From NCBI GenBank assembly GCA_022842465.1, contig JALHPN010000080.1:1-35692 (forward strand): DNA of 35,692 nucleotides. Direction: 5' to 3'. The translations under genes were made by a program, and so were the position numbers. A model generated the notes under the pieces. The model was not told the origin of the DNA and did not search any database. It saw only the letters and a program-made list of their open reading frames with translations. The DNA is from Polyangiaceae bacterium. GTDB lineage: Bacteria; Myxococcota_A; Polyangia; Polyangiales; Polyangiaceae. Each line of letters opens with the position of its first letter. The first letter of the stretch is position 1. This document shows positions 7,410-14,524 of the stretch, one piece after another.

Positions 7410-9062
7410 TCAGCGGCAGGGCTGGCAACCCGCCGCGCCCTGCACCATGCACGGCAGCCCGTTCACGTGGACCGCCGACGAGGCGTTCGCGTGCGACTTG
7501 CAATAGCTCGACGCGACGCAGTTGGCCGGGCATGCGGTGGGCGCCGTGGGCTCTCCTCCTGGCGTCGCGCGGGTGAGGTCTCGCTCGAGCGCGCCGCAGA
7601 GCGCGGCGTGCTGCGTGGCGAACCGCTCCGGGAAGCCCTCGCGGTGGTGCCGATCGTGGATGCGCGCCCGCGGGTACGGGATCGGGATCCATCGCCCCTT
7701 CCGGTCCATCTCCTGGAAGAAGTCCTTGTCGAACGCCCAGCGCGCGGGGAGCCGTCCGTACTTGGCCTCGAGCCCGTTCGCGCTCGTGACGAGCGCCCCG
7801 AGGCTCGCGTACGCCGGCGTCTTCGCCATCGAATCGACGAGCTGCATCGCGACGAGCTCGTCGATCGTCGCGCTCCCGTCGAAGTACGAGTTCCAGTAGT
7901 CGCCGTCGATGTAGCCGACCTCCATGATCTTGGTGGTCGCGTCGTCGTTCGCGTAGCCAGGGTGCGTGTACGAGTAGCGGATGTCGACGTCACGGACCTC
8001 GAGCCCGAAGAGCGCGAGCAGATCGCGGTAGTGGAGCGTCCTCCCGCCGGCCACGGTGCGCGGCTCGCGACCGAGGACCGACGCCACGCGCGCCTTCCAG
8101 CCGGAGCCCGCGAAGGCTTCGGCGCTGCTCCACCGGCACTCGAGCACGTCGTGGAGGAAGAGCGCCCCGAGCTCGGCGAAGCGCGGGTGGTCCATCACCT
8201 CGCGCGCGACAGACTGCGCGACGAGGCGGTTCATGAGGATGCCGAGGCGGAGCGACGGTCGGAACGTGAACGCGCGCGAGACGGCCTGGATGTCCGTCGC
8301 GACGTCCTGCCGGTAGGGGAAGGTCTCGTAGGGATCGAGCCCGCGGAAGCTCGCGCGCACGCTCGCCGGATCGAAGAGCGGCGCGTAGCGAGGCGCGTTC
8401 GTTTGCGCGACCGACTGTCGGAACGCGCGGTAGTCGCGGAGCTCGAGGGTCTGCACCTCCTTCGACGCGTCCGTGAGCTCGTCGTTGTCGGAGCCATAGA
8501 ACGACGGCCAGTCGGGGTACATGCTGAAGATGGGCCGCTCGCGCGGTCCGTGGCAGGTGTTGCACCCGTCCGCGGCGTAGGTCGGCCGCTGGCCTTCGGT
8601 GAAGTCGAGCCCCGTCAGCGCGAAGCGCTTCGTCGCGGCGTCGAACGAGTGGACGTCGAGACTGTCGCCCGCCGTCTGGCCCGGCGCGCCGCCGTTGTAG
8701 CTGACGGTGAAGCCGCTCCGCTCGTCCCAGAGGATCGCCCGCGGCGCGAGCGGGTCCGAGCTCTGACTCACGTCGCGCTCGACGAGGTGCCCGCGCTCGC
8801 CTTCGCGGAGGCGCCCGTGCTTCAGCGTGACGTTGGCGCGGAAGTCTCCGGGCAGGAGCGCGGGGACGCCGTCGAGCGTCGTCACCTCGGGATGGGCGTC
8901 GAGGAGAGCGTCGAGGCTGGCCTTCGACATCGGCGCGCGCTGGCGATCGATCACGGCGTCCGCCGCGCGGCCCTCGTCCTCGCTCACCGTCGCGCACGCG
9001 CCCGCCCCGACGCAGAGCAGGGTGGCGACGAGCGGGCCGAGCGTTCGGGGGAGGTAGGCCAT
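7410..9062 (-). CDS. c-type heme lipoprotein with Cys-rich tail
   Basis: Exported protein of 550 residues. The N-terminus has a hydrophobic stretch ending in a lipobox-like AGAC (Cys23), so it is probably a lipoprotein. A single c-heme site CNTCH is at residues 167-171, preceded by DGCNTC and followed by GPRERPIFSMYPDWP. The large remainder (about 180-500) fits no domain I can name, but has well-conserved-looking motifs such as YTHPGYANDDATTKIMEVGY. The last 40 residues contain seven cysteines (CPANC, YC, PCM, GCQPC). The ATG at 9062 directly precedes the signal sequence; an upstream extension of the frame looks non-coding. It may be a periplasmic or outer-membrane electron carrier or a heme oxidoreductase. 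The partner is unknown. Confidence 0.7.
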   Translation of the reverse strand: MAYLPRTLGPLVATLLCVGAGACATVSEDEGRAADAVIDRQRAPMSKASLDALLDAHPEVTTLDGVPALLPGDFRANVTLKHGRLREGERGHLVERDVSQSSDPLAPRAILWDERSGFTVSYNGGAPGQTAGDSLDVHSFDAATKRFALTGLDFTEGQRPTYAADGCNTCHGPRERPIFSMYPDWPSFYGSDNDELTDASKEVQTLELRDYRAFRQSVAQTNAPRYAPLFDPASVRASFRGLDPYETFPYRQDVATDIQAVSRAFTFRPSLRLGILMNRLVAQSVAREVMDHPRFAELGALFLHDVLECRWSSAEAFAGSGWKARVASVLGREPRTVAGGRTLHYRDLLALFGLEVRDVDIRYSYTHPGYANDDATTKIMEVGYIDGDYWNSYFDGSATIDELVAMQLVDSMAKTPAYASLGALVTSANGLEAKYGRLPARWAFDKDFFQEMDRKGRWIPIPYPRARIHDRHHREGFPERFATQHAALCGALERDLTRATPGGEPTAPTACPANCVASSYCKSHANASSAVHVNGLPCMVQGAAGCQPCR

Positions 9063-9264
9063 GTACGCACATGAGCATCTTGTGTGCCACGTGTGCGTCG
9101 TGCCAAAGCCTCGGAAGTGCACGGCTCTACGGGGGGCGACGGCGATCCACGGGCGGGGCCAAGGCCCCATTCGCGAGGCTGGAGCCCCACACGGGATGTC
9201 CGGTGCGGCCGAGAAGCTCGCGGAATTTCACGATGTCGCACATGGCCCGCTTCGCGACGCTCCC

Positions 9265-9855
9265 ATGCCTGACCTAGCCTCGCGCCGTCTCCTCACGCTC
9301 GCCCTCACGGTGCCCGCCTTCGCGTCGCGGGGTCGATGGCGCCGTGCTCCCGGGGCGTCGACGTCGTCTTCCATGCAGAGGTCGGGACGCCGATCGAGAC
9401 GCTCGTGACGAACGCGCAGGGCGCCGTGGAGCGCGCGGTCGGCGCGGGGGAGATGGCGACGGCGCTGCTTCGCTGGATCTCGTCGAGCGGGGAAGGGACC
9501 GCCGCGGTGCACCTCGACGAGTTGCGTCCGTGCCGGCAAGACCGTCGTGCTCGGCTACACGCTCCACGCCGCCGGCCAGCGGCAGTTCGCCTGCGCGAAG
9601 GGCGTGACGGGGACGTCGACCTCGGTCGGGCCGACCTCGGTGCCGTCCGTCACGTCGACGTTCATCGTCCAGAACGTCCCGTCCCCTCGGCGCCGTCCTC
9701 TGCTCGGCAGCAAGCGCTGGCGGTTCGTCGCTCCGGCGGACGCGCTTCCGCGCGCGTCCGCCGACTGGGTGGCGTGGTCGCGCGCCACCGAGGAGGTCTC
9801 GAACCCCGTGTTCCTCCCCAAGGACACGTCTGCGTTCCGCGTCGTCGGGTGGTGA
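9265..9855 (+). pseudogene. exported-type gene broken by two compensating frameshifts
   Basis: Protein-like sequence runs through this region in two frames. It begins with a signal-like segment (MPDLASRRLLTLALTVPAFA) in the frame of 9265. It continues in the next frame from about 9355 (GVDVVFHAEVGTPIETLVTN to AAVHLDELR), and returns to the first frame near 9530 (AGKTVVLGYTLHAAGQRQFA), ending at the stop 9853-9855. One base lost from the G run at 9352-9355 and one gained near 9526-9535 would account for it. Restored length is about 196 residues. I do not recognise the family. It could be a true pseudogene or two assembly errors. Confidence 0.6.
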
Positions 9856-10052
9856 GCACGATCGAACCGTTCGCGGTCGCCTTCCGACCATGGGACCGCC
9901 GAGGGCCTGCCACCCGCCTCACGACGTCGACGGGGATCATGCTCTTCCCACGCGCGCGGTCGGGCAACGTGTCGCAATCGGGCGACAGATGGGGGTGATC
10001 CTGGAGGCGTGCCGATCCGGCGTCTCTCTGGAACGGCGGCTGCACGAGGTGG

Positions 10053-11450
10053 ATGCCGATGCTCCGTTCCGTCGTTGCCCGCCTCCGCCTCCGGTCTTCT
10101 CTCGCGCTCGCGCCGCTGCTGGTGCTCGCCGCGTGCGCTCCGCCCGCCCTCGAGATGGAGGGGAGGCAGGTGTCCGGGCAGAACATCGTCGGCGGGACCA
10201 CGTCCGGACCGGAGGACGACGCCGTCGTCCAGCTCCTCACGAACGGCGAGCCCGGGTGCACCGGGACGCTCATCGCCCCGAACCTCGTCCTCACCGCGCG
10301 TCACTGCGTCTCGATGCGTGGCGGCCAGGAAGGCGGCGAACAGGGCGCGCCGCAGGACCCCGGAGGAGAGGGCTTTCCGCCCGAGGGTGAGGGCTTTCCG
10401 CCCGGCGAGTTCGGCCCCGAGGAGTTCCCGCCCGAGGGCTTCGACGAGGAGGGGTTCGGTCCGCCCGGGTCCGAGCAGGGGATGCCGCCCGGCTCCGAGC
10501 AAGGCGCGCCGCCCGGCGCGCAGGGCGGGGACATCTGCGCCCTCGAGCCGGATCAGCCCGCGACGGTGTTCGGCGTGAAGCTCGGTGCGCGCGCCGCGAG
10601 CGGCGCCGTGACGCCGGACGCGCGCGGGGTCCGCCTCTTCGTCGCCGACGGGGCGCCGAGGATTTGCGGCAGCGACGTCGCGCTCCTCCAGCTCGATCGC
10701 AAGATCCCCGGCGCGAAGATCGCGAAGATCCGCCTGACGCCGGTGCAGAAGGGCGAGAGCGGCTTCCTCGCCGTCGGCTACGGCGTCAACGGCCGCGACG
10801 ATCAGCCCCCGCCCGTGCGCATGCGCCGCGGAAACCTGAAGATCGAGGCGGTCGGCCCGGCGAACGCGACGTTCCGGAAGTCGACCGGCGAGACGGTGCC
10901 CTACGAGGTGCCGGAGAAGGACTTCACGACCGGCGAGTCCACGTGCAACGGCGACAGCGGAGGTCCGCTCTTCGACGCGCAGCGCCGCATCGTCGGCGTG
11001 ACCTCGCGCGGCCTGCCCGTCGAGAACAGCTGCATCGACCTGCCGGCGTTCTACGCCGGGCTCGCGGGGAACGCCGAGATCGTCCAGCGCGCCGCGAGCG
11101 CCGTGGGCCTCGATCTCTCGGACGCGAAGGGCGCCGCCGACGACGACGCCGAGGCGCTCCCGCCCGGCGAGGAGGCCGACGACCCCTCGAGCGGTCGCCC
11201 GAAGCGCCGCCCGCCGGCCGAGGACCTCGAGACCGCCGACGACGGCGACGGTGACCGCGAGCGCGACACGACGACTCGCTCGCGCCGCGAGGACGACGAG
11301 GACGAGACCGCTGCGACGGCCCCCACCGCGAGCTCGGGTTGCAGCGCGGCGGGGACGACGACGACGCGCGCGGACCTCGCCCCGCTCGCCGGCCTCGGCC
11401 TCGCGCTCGCGGTCGGCGCGCGCCGGCGTCGGCGCTCAGCGCGAAGGTGA
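10053..11450 (+). CDS. secreted trypsin-like serine protease with MYXO-CTERM-like tail
   Basis: S1-family protease of 465 residues. A signal peptide with a possible lipobox (LAAC) is followed by IVGGTTSG, the mature N-terminus of S1 enzymes. The triad is His84 in LTARHC, Asp208 in CGSDVALL and Ser302 in CNGDSGGP. The residue six before the catalytic serine, which sets primary specificity, is Ser, as in chymotrypsin. About 75 Pro/Gly/Glu-rich residues with internal repeats (about 89-163) are inserted between His and Asp. The C-terminus (about 350-465) is an acidic/basic disordered stretch, then GCSAAG (Cys430), a hydrophobic helix and an Arg cluster, matching the MYXO-CTERM surface-sorting pattern. 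The gene overlaps the convergent carbonic anhydrase gene by 15 bases. Confidence 0.9.
   Translation: MPMLRSVVARLRLRSSLALAPLLVLAACAPPALEMEGRQVSGQNIVGGTTSGPEDDAVVQLLTNGEPGCTGTLIAPNLVLTARHCVSMRGGQEGGEQGAPQDPGGEGFPPEGEGFPPGEFGPEEFPPEGFDEEGFGPPGSEQGMPPGSEQGAPPGAQGGDICALEPDQPATVFGVKLGARAASGAVTPDARGVRLFVADGAPRICGSDVALLQLDRKIPGAKIAKIRLTPVQKGESGFLAVGYGVNGRDDQPPPVRMRRGNLKIEAVGPANATFRKSTGETVPYEVPEKDFTTGESTCNGDSGGPLFDAQRRIVGVTSRGLPVENSCIDLPAFYAGLAGNAEIVQRAASAVGLDLSDAKGAADDDAEALPPGEEADDPSSGRPKRRPPAEDLETADDGDGDRERDTTTRSRREDDEDETAATAPTASSGCSAAGTTTTRADLAPLAGLGLALAVGARRRRRSARR
10368..10510 (+). repeat. in-frame repeats in the protease insertion
   Basis: GAGGGCTTTCCGCCCG occurs at 10368-10383 and 10389-10404 (21-base period, seven residues). 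Further on, a 24-base unit encoding PPGSEQG(M/A) is repeated twice. All units are multiples of three, so copy-number changes keep the frame. They encode the Pro/Gly/Glu-rich insertion between catalytic His84 and Asp208. Confidence 0.75.
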
Positions 11451-12167
11451 GGGAACGGTCGAGCGATGGTCGCGGCGCTCGTAGGCCTCGGCGAGCGCAT
11501 GGTTCACGTGGAGCACGCCCTCGTTGAGGTGGGCGAACGGGTAGCTCGCGTCGATCGTCGGCAGCGCGTCGGCCTCGCTCTGGGTGCGGACGACCATCCC
11601 CGCCGGGACGTAGCGGCCCGGCGCGACCGTGACGCCCATGACGAGCGCCCTCGGCTCGAGCACGCAGTCGTGACCGACGACGGCGCGGAACACGAGCGAC
11701 TGCATGCCGACGAACGTTCGATCGCCGATCGCTGCGGGGCCGTGGACCTGCGCCTGGTGAGCGACGGAGACGTCGTCACCGATGTGCACGGCATACGCTC
11801 GCCCGCCGACGTGGACGAGGTTCGCCTCGATGGCGTGACCGCTCTCGAACGTCTCGAGGGCGTGGATGACCACTCCGTCTTGGACGTTCGACCCGGCGCC
11901 CACGTGGATCGGTTGGCCTTCGTCGCCGCGGATCGAGGCCCCGGGGGCCACGAAGACGTCGTCGCCGAGCTCGACGGCGCCGATGACGGCGGCGAGCGGA
12001 TGGATGAAGTCGTGCTGGTGCAGGGCCGGCGTGCTCACCTGCGGCGTGAAGGCGGTCTCCGCGTTGGGCTCGACGTGGCCGTCGCCGCGCGGTAGACGGC
12101 GTGCACCGTCGTGGCAGCCGCCGAGGAGAACGGTCGCCAGCGCCGCCGAGGCGAATCGCCTCGTCAC
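11436..12167 (-). CDS. lipoprotein gamma-class carbonic anhydrase (Cam type)
   Basis: Interconverts CO2 and bicarbonate, predicted outside the cytoplasm. The 243-residue protein begins with a lipoprotein signal (ALATVLLGGC, Cys19), then left-handed beta-helix hexapeptides. Compared with Methanosarcina Cam, all key residues align: Arg80, Asp82 and Glu83 (ASIRGDEG), Gln96, and zinc ligands His102 (VVIHALE), His137 and His142 (VAHQAQVHG). Glu105 sits where Cam has its proton-shuttle Glu84, and an acidic loop follows, placing it with Cam rather than the loop-less CamH group. The GTG at 12167 overlaps the upstream YeeE/YedE stop as GTGA, making it the last gene of the usp-tauE-yeeE operon. Activity is expected from the residues. 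Confidence 0.88.
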   Translation of the reverse strand: MTRRFASAALATVLLGGCHDGARRLPRGDGHVEPNAETAFTPQVSTPALHQHDFIHPLAAVIGAVELGDDVFVAPGASIRGDEGQPIHVGAGSNVQDGVVIHALETFESGHAIEANLVHVGGRAYAVHIGDDVSVAHQAQVHGPAAIGDRTFVGMQSLVFRAVVGHDCVLEPRALVMGVTVAPGRYVPAGMVVRTQSEADALPTIDASYPFAHLNEGVLHVNHALAEAYERRDHRSTVPSPSR

Positions 12168-12640
12168 GACGCCTCCGGCGCAGGCACCTTCGACGCCCTT
12201 CGCTCCGCGCGCGCGAGGAGGCTGCGCGACAACGCGTGCTCGACCTTGATGCCGACAGTCATCGCGGCGACGAACCCGATCGCGGCGAACGAGCCGCTCG
12301 CGGCGCTGACGAGAGCCGGCCCCGGACAGAAGCCGGCCAGTGCCCATCCCACGCCGAAGATCGCCGCTCCGAGGACCAGGCGCGCGTCGAGATCCTGCCG
12401 TGTCGGGAGATGGAAGCGTCGGTCGAAGAGCGGCGACGCACGGCGGGTGACGAGCCGGTGCGCGACGAGGTGCACCGCGATCGCGCCCATCATGACGAAG
12501 GCGAGGCTCGCGTCCCAGGCGCCGAAGAGGTCGAGGAAGCCGACCACCTTCGAGGGCTTCGTCATGCCGGAGACCGCGAGGCCGACACCGAAGATCGCGC
12601 CGGCGCCGAGCGCGCTCGAGAGTCCCTTGACCGAGCTCAT
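12164..12640 (-). CDS. YeeE/YedE-family half-transporter, second subunit
   Basis: Membrane protein of 158 residues, one half of a YeeE/YedE-type transporter. Motifs are AGAIFGVGLAVSGMTKPSKVV near the N-terminus and LAGFCPGPAL with Cys105, the conserved cysteine segment of the family. About four or five hydrophobic segments can be seen. Full-length YeeE (TsuA) imports thiosulfate through conserved cysteines. Split pairs of this size occur in sulfide-response (BigR-type) operons, where the subunits are called PmpA and PmpB. The ATG at 12640 overlaps the first half's stop as ATGA, so the halves are probably made together in a fixed ratio. A fused form could be the ancestral state. Confidence 0.88.
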   Translation of the reverse strand: MSSVKGLSSALGAGAIFGVGLAVSGMTKPSKVVGFLDLFGAWDASLAFVMMGAIAVHLVAHRLVTRRASPLFDRRFHLPTRQDLDARLVLGAAIFGVGWALAGFCPGPALVSAASGSFAAIGFVAAMTVGIKVEHALSRSLLARAERRASKVPAPEAS

Positions 12641-13068
12641 CGGACACCTCCCATCAGGTGGCGGGCGATGAACGTCGTCGCGATGCCCGCCGACATGAAG
12701 GTCGCGGTCGCCACGAGCGAGCGCGCGGAGAATCGGCTGATGCCACACACGCCGTGTCCGCTCGTGCAGCCGTTGCCGAGCTGCGTGCCGAAGCCGACGA
12801 GGAGGCCGGCGGCGAGCGCCACGGGGAGCGCGGCGGTCCACGTCGTCTCGAAGGCGGCGGGGTAGACGATCCGGACGACGACTCCGGACAGGAGGAGCCC
12901 TGCGAGGAACGCGAGCCGCAGCGCGCGGTCGGGCGAGGCGCGACGCAGGACTCCGCCGTAGAGGCCGCTGATGCCCGCGACCCTACCGTGGGTGAGGAGG
13001 AAGAGGGACGCGCTCAGTCCGACGAGCGCGCCGCCGAGCAGCGCAGAGACGGGAGTGAAGTCGTGCAT
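12637..13068 (-). CDS. YeeE/YedE-family half-transporter, first subunit
   Basis: Inner-membrane protein of 143 residues with hydrophobic helices throughout. It contains the signature GNGCTSGHGVCGISR with Cys101 and Cys108, the segment that in YeeE/TsuA relays thiosulfate through the channel. ALLGGALVGLSASLFLL at the N-terminus also fits the family. It is the likely partner of the next gene, with which it overlaps by four bases. It starts seven bases after the TauE/SafE stop. The probable substrate is thiosulfate or another sulfur species. No rhodanese, sulfur dioxygenase or BigR-type repressor is visible nearby, unlike in known operons of this kind. Confidence 0.9.
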   Translation of the reverse strand: MHDFTPVSALLGGALVGLSASLFLLTHGRVAGISGLYGGVLRRASPDRALRLAFLAGLLLSGVVVRIVYPAAFETTWTAALPVALAAGLLVGFGTQLGNGCTSGHGVCGISRFSARSLVATATFMSAGIATTFIARHLMGGVR

Positions 13069-13075
13069 GGTGTGT

Positions 13076-13897
13076 TCACTTCGCGAGAGCGGGACGTGCC
13101 CGGGTGACGAGGAGGACGGCTGCGAGCGTCACCGCGGCCACGAGCACGGTGACGAGGAGGGATGCCTGCTTGGCGATGACGAAGAGGCCCATCGCGATCA
13201 CGAGCCAGGCGAACGCGCGTCGGAGGTTGTCGGCCGAGACCTTCGGGCCGAGGTAGGTGCCTGCGACCATGCCGGCGATCGACGCGGACGTCACGACGGC
13301 GACCACGGACCCATCGAGCGCGGCGTGTCCGAAGTGCCCGGCGAAGCCTGCGAACGACTGGAGGGTGATGACGAGGAGCGACGTCGCGACCGCCTTGCCC
13401 ATGGGCAGGCGTCCGAAGATCGCGAGCGCCGGAACGATGAGGAACCCGCCGCCCGCGCCCACGAGACCGGAGAGGACGCCCACGCCGGCGCCCAGCGCGA
13501 GCACGCGACCGAGCGCGAGGCCCCCCGGCGAGGTCGACGGCTCTCCGCGACCTCTCATCATCGCGACCGCGGTGACGAGCATCATCGCGGCGAAGACGAG
13601 GAGGAGCACCGTCGCGGGAACGAACACGGCGAGCCGTCCGCCTGCGAAGGCGCCGGCCATCGCCGCAGCGCCGAAGGCGAGCCCGATCCGCCACTCCACG
13701 GCGCGCGAGCGCGCCTTCAGCGCGGTGCCGACGAGGCTCGTCGAGCCCACGACGAAGAGGGACGTCGCGATCGCGGCCTTCGGTTCGACACCGACGGCGT
13801 AGACGAGCATCGGCAGCGTGAGGATCGCGCCCCCGCCGCCGAGCATGCCGAGCACGACGCCGATGGCGAGCGAGAGGAGAGCGGCGAGGATCATCAT
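13076..13897 (-). CDS. TauE/SafE-family anion exporter
   Basis: Inner-membrane transporter of 273 residues with about eight hydrophobic helices. It carries the duplicated family motif: GVVLGMLGGGGAILTLPML near the N-terminus and GVLSGLVGAGGGFLIVPAL in the second half. Family members export sulfite, sulfoacetate or related organosulfur anions, and some are linked to sulfide detoxification next to YeeE/YedE pairs. The gene begins ten bases after the universal stress protein stop and ends seven bases before the first YeeE/YedE half, so it is the second gene of this operon. Two ATG codons are adjacent at 13897 and 13894. Substrate assignment rests on context. Confidence 0.9.
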   Translation of the reverse strand: MMILAALLSLAIGVVLGMLGGGGAILTLPMLVYAVGVEPKAAIATSLFVVGSTSLVGTALKARSRAVEWRIGLAFGAAAMAGAFAGGRLAVFVPATVLLLVFAAMMLVTAVAMMRGRGEPSTSPGGLALGRVLALGAGVGVLSGLVGAGGGFLIVPALAIFGRLPMGKAVATSLLVITLQSFAGFAGHFGHAALDGSVVAVVTSASIAGMVAGTYLGPKVSADNLRRAFAWLVIAMGLFVIAKQASLLVTVLVAAVTLAAVLLVTRARPALAK

Positions 13898-13907
13898 CGT
13901 CCGGCCC

Positions 13908-14423
13908 TCACCCCGCGAGCTCGTCTTCCGCGAACCGCTCCTCGCGCGTCGGCTGCGCCTCGGGCGCCTGCGAACGAACGGTCACGACCGGGACGGTCGC
14001 GCGGCGGATGACCTTCTCCGCGACGCTGCCGAGCAGGAGATGTGCGAGGCCGGTTCGGCCGTGCGTGCCGACGACGATCGCGTCCGCTCCGACCTCGGCG
14101 ACCACGCGAAGGAGCTCCTCCGCCACGTCTCCGGAGGATGCGGCGACGGCGAGCGCGCGGACGTCGAGGCCGCGATCCCGCAGAGGTGCGGCGATCGTGT
14201 CGAGGCGCTGGCGTACGCCGCGGGTCGTGTACTCGTCGATGCGCATCGGCGCGGTCGCACCCGGCGGAGTCACGAGCGCGTCGGGCGGCAGGTTGGGGGG
14301 GAGAGGCGAGACGTGGACCAGCGTCACCGTGGCGCGGCTGTGCTCGGCCAGTGAGACCCCGAGCCCCAGAGCGCGCGTCGCGCACTCCGAGAAGTCGATC
14401 GGAACGAGGAGGTGCTTCCACAT
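13908..14423 (-). CDS. universal stress protein (UspA family)
   Basis: Protein of 171 residues with the Usp fold. It opens KHLLVPIDFSECATRAL, has VTLVHVSPLP as the second strand, and ends with the ATP-binding loop VGTHGRTGLAHLLLGSVAEKV, which satisfies the G-2x-G-9x-G(S/T) pattern, then VPVVTV. ATP binding is therefore expected. It heads the minus-strand operon that continues with tauE/safE and the YeeE/YedE pair, and its start faces the divergent tsdA-like gene across about 100 bases. A role in sensing or signalling for the sulfur genes is inference. No clear ribosome-binding site precedes the ATG. Confidence 0.92.
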   Translation of the reverse strand: MWKHLLVPIDFSECATRALGLGVSLAEHSRATVTLVHVSPLPPNLPPDALVTPPGATAPMRIDEYTTRGVRQRLDTIAAPLRDRGLDVRALAVAASSGDVAEELLRVVAEVGADAIVVGTHGRTGLAHLLLGSVAEKVIRRATVPVVTVRSQAPEAQPTREERFAEDELAG

Positions 14424-14458
14424 GTCGTCGGGTGAGAGCCAACGGCGCTCCAAAAGGA

Positions 14459-14487
14459 TTCGCGGGTGGCCGAGCGCGCCCCGCGAA
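14459..14487. promoter_or_regulatory. inverted repeat in the divergent sulfur-cluster promoter
   Basis: TTCGCGGG at 14459-14466 and CCCGCGAA at 14480-14487 are perfect eight-base arms separated by 13 bases. They are centred between the usp start (14423, minus) and the tsdA-like start (14525, plus), and ATTCGCG recurs at 14491-14497. This arrangement suits a shared operator controlling both halves of the cluster. Confidence 0.45.
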
Positions 14488-14524
14488 CCCATTCGCGTGC
14501 CGCCTGGCTCTACGCCTCGAGAAC

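Noticed and set aside
6444..9074. An open plus-strand frame of 876 codons antisense to the VOC and heme-lipoprotein genes.
   Set aside because: The translation is almost all Arg, Ala, Val, Asp and Glu, the signature of the antisense frame in GC-rich coding DNA, and it crosses three well-supported genes on the other strand.
9155..9168. Short GC hairpin GGGGC-CAAG-GCCCC upstream of the heme-lipoprotein gene.
   Set aside because: A five-base-pair all-GC stem is expected by chance in DNA of this composition.
12168..12647. A 160-residue N-terminal extension of the carbonic anhydrase.
   Set aside because: It overlaps the YeeE/YedE half gene in another frame and has a low-complexity Arg/Gly composition. 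The lipoprotein signal starts at the GTG at 12167.
12164..13897. A BigR-type sulfide-detoxification operon.
   Set aside because: TauE/SafE and the YeeE/YedE pair match, but there is no BigR-like repressor, sulfur dioxygenase or rhodanese gene, so I did not name it so.
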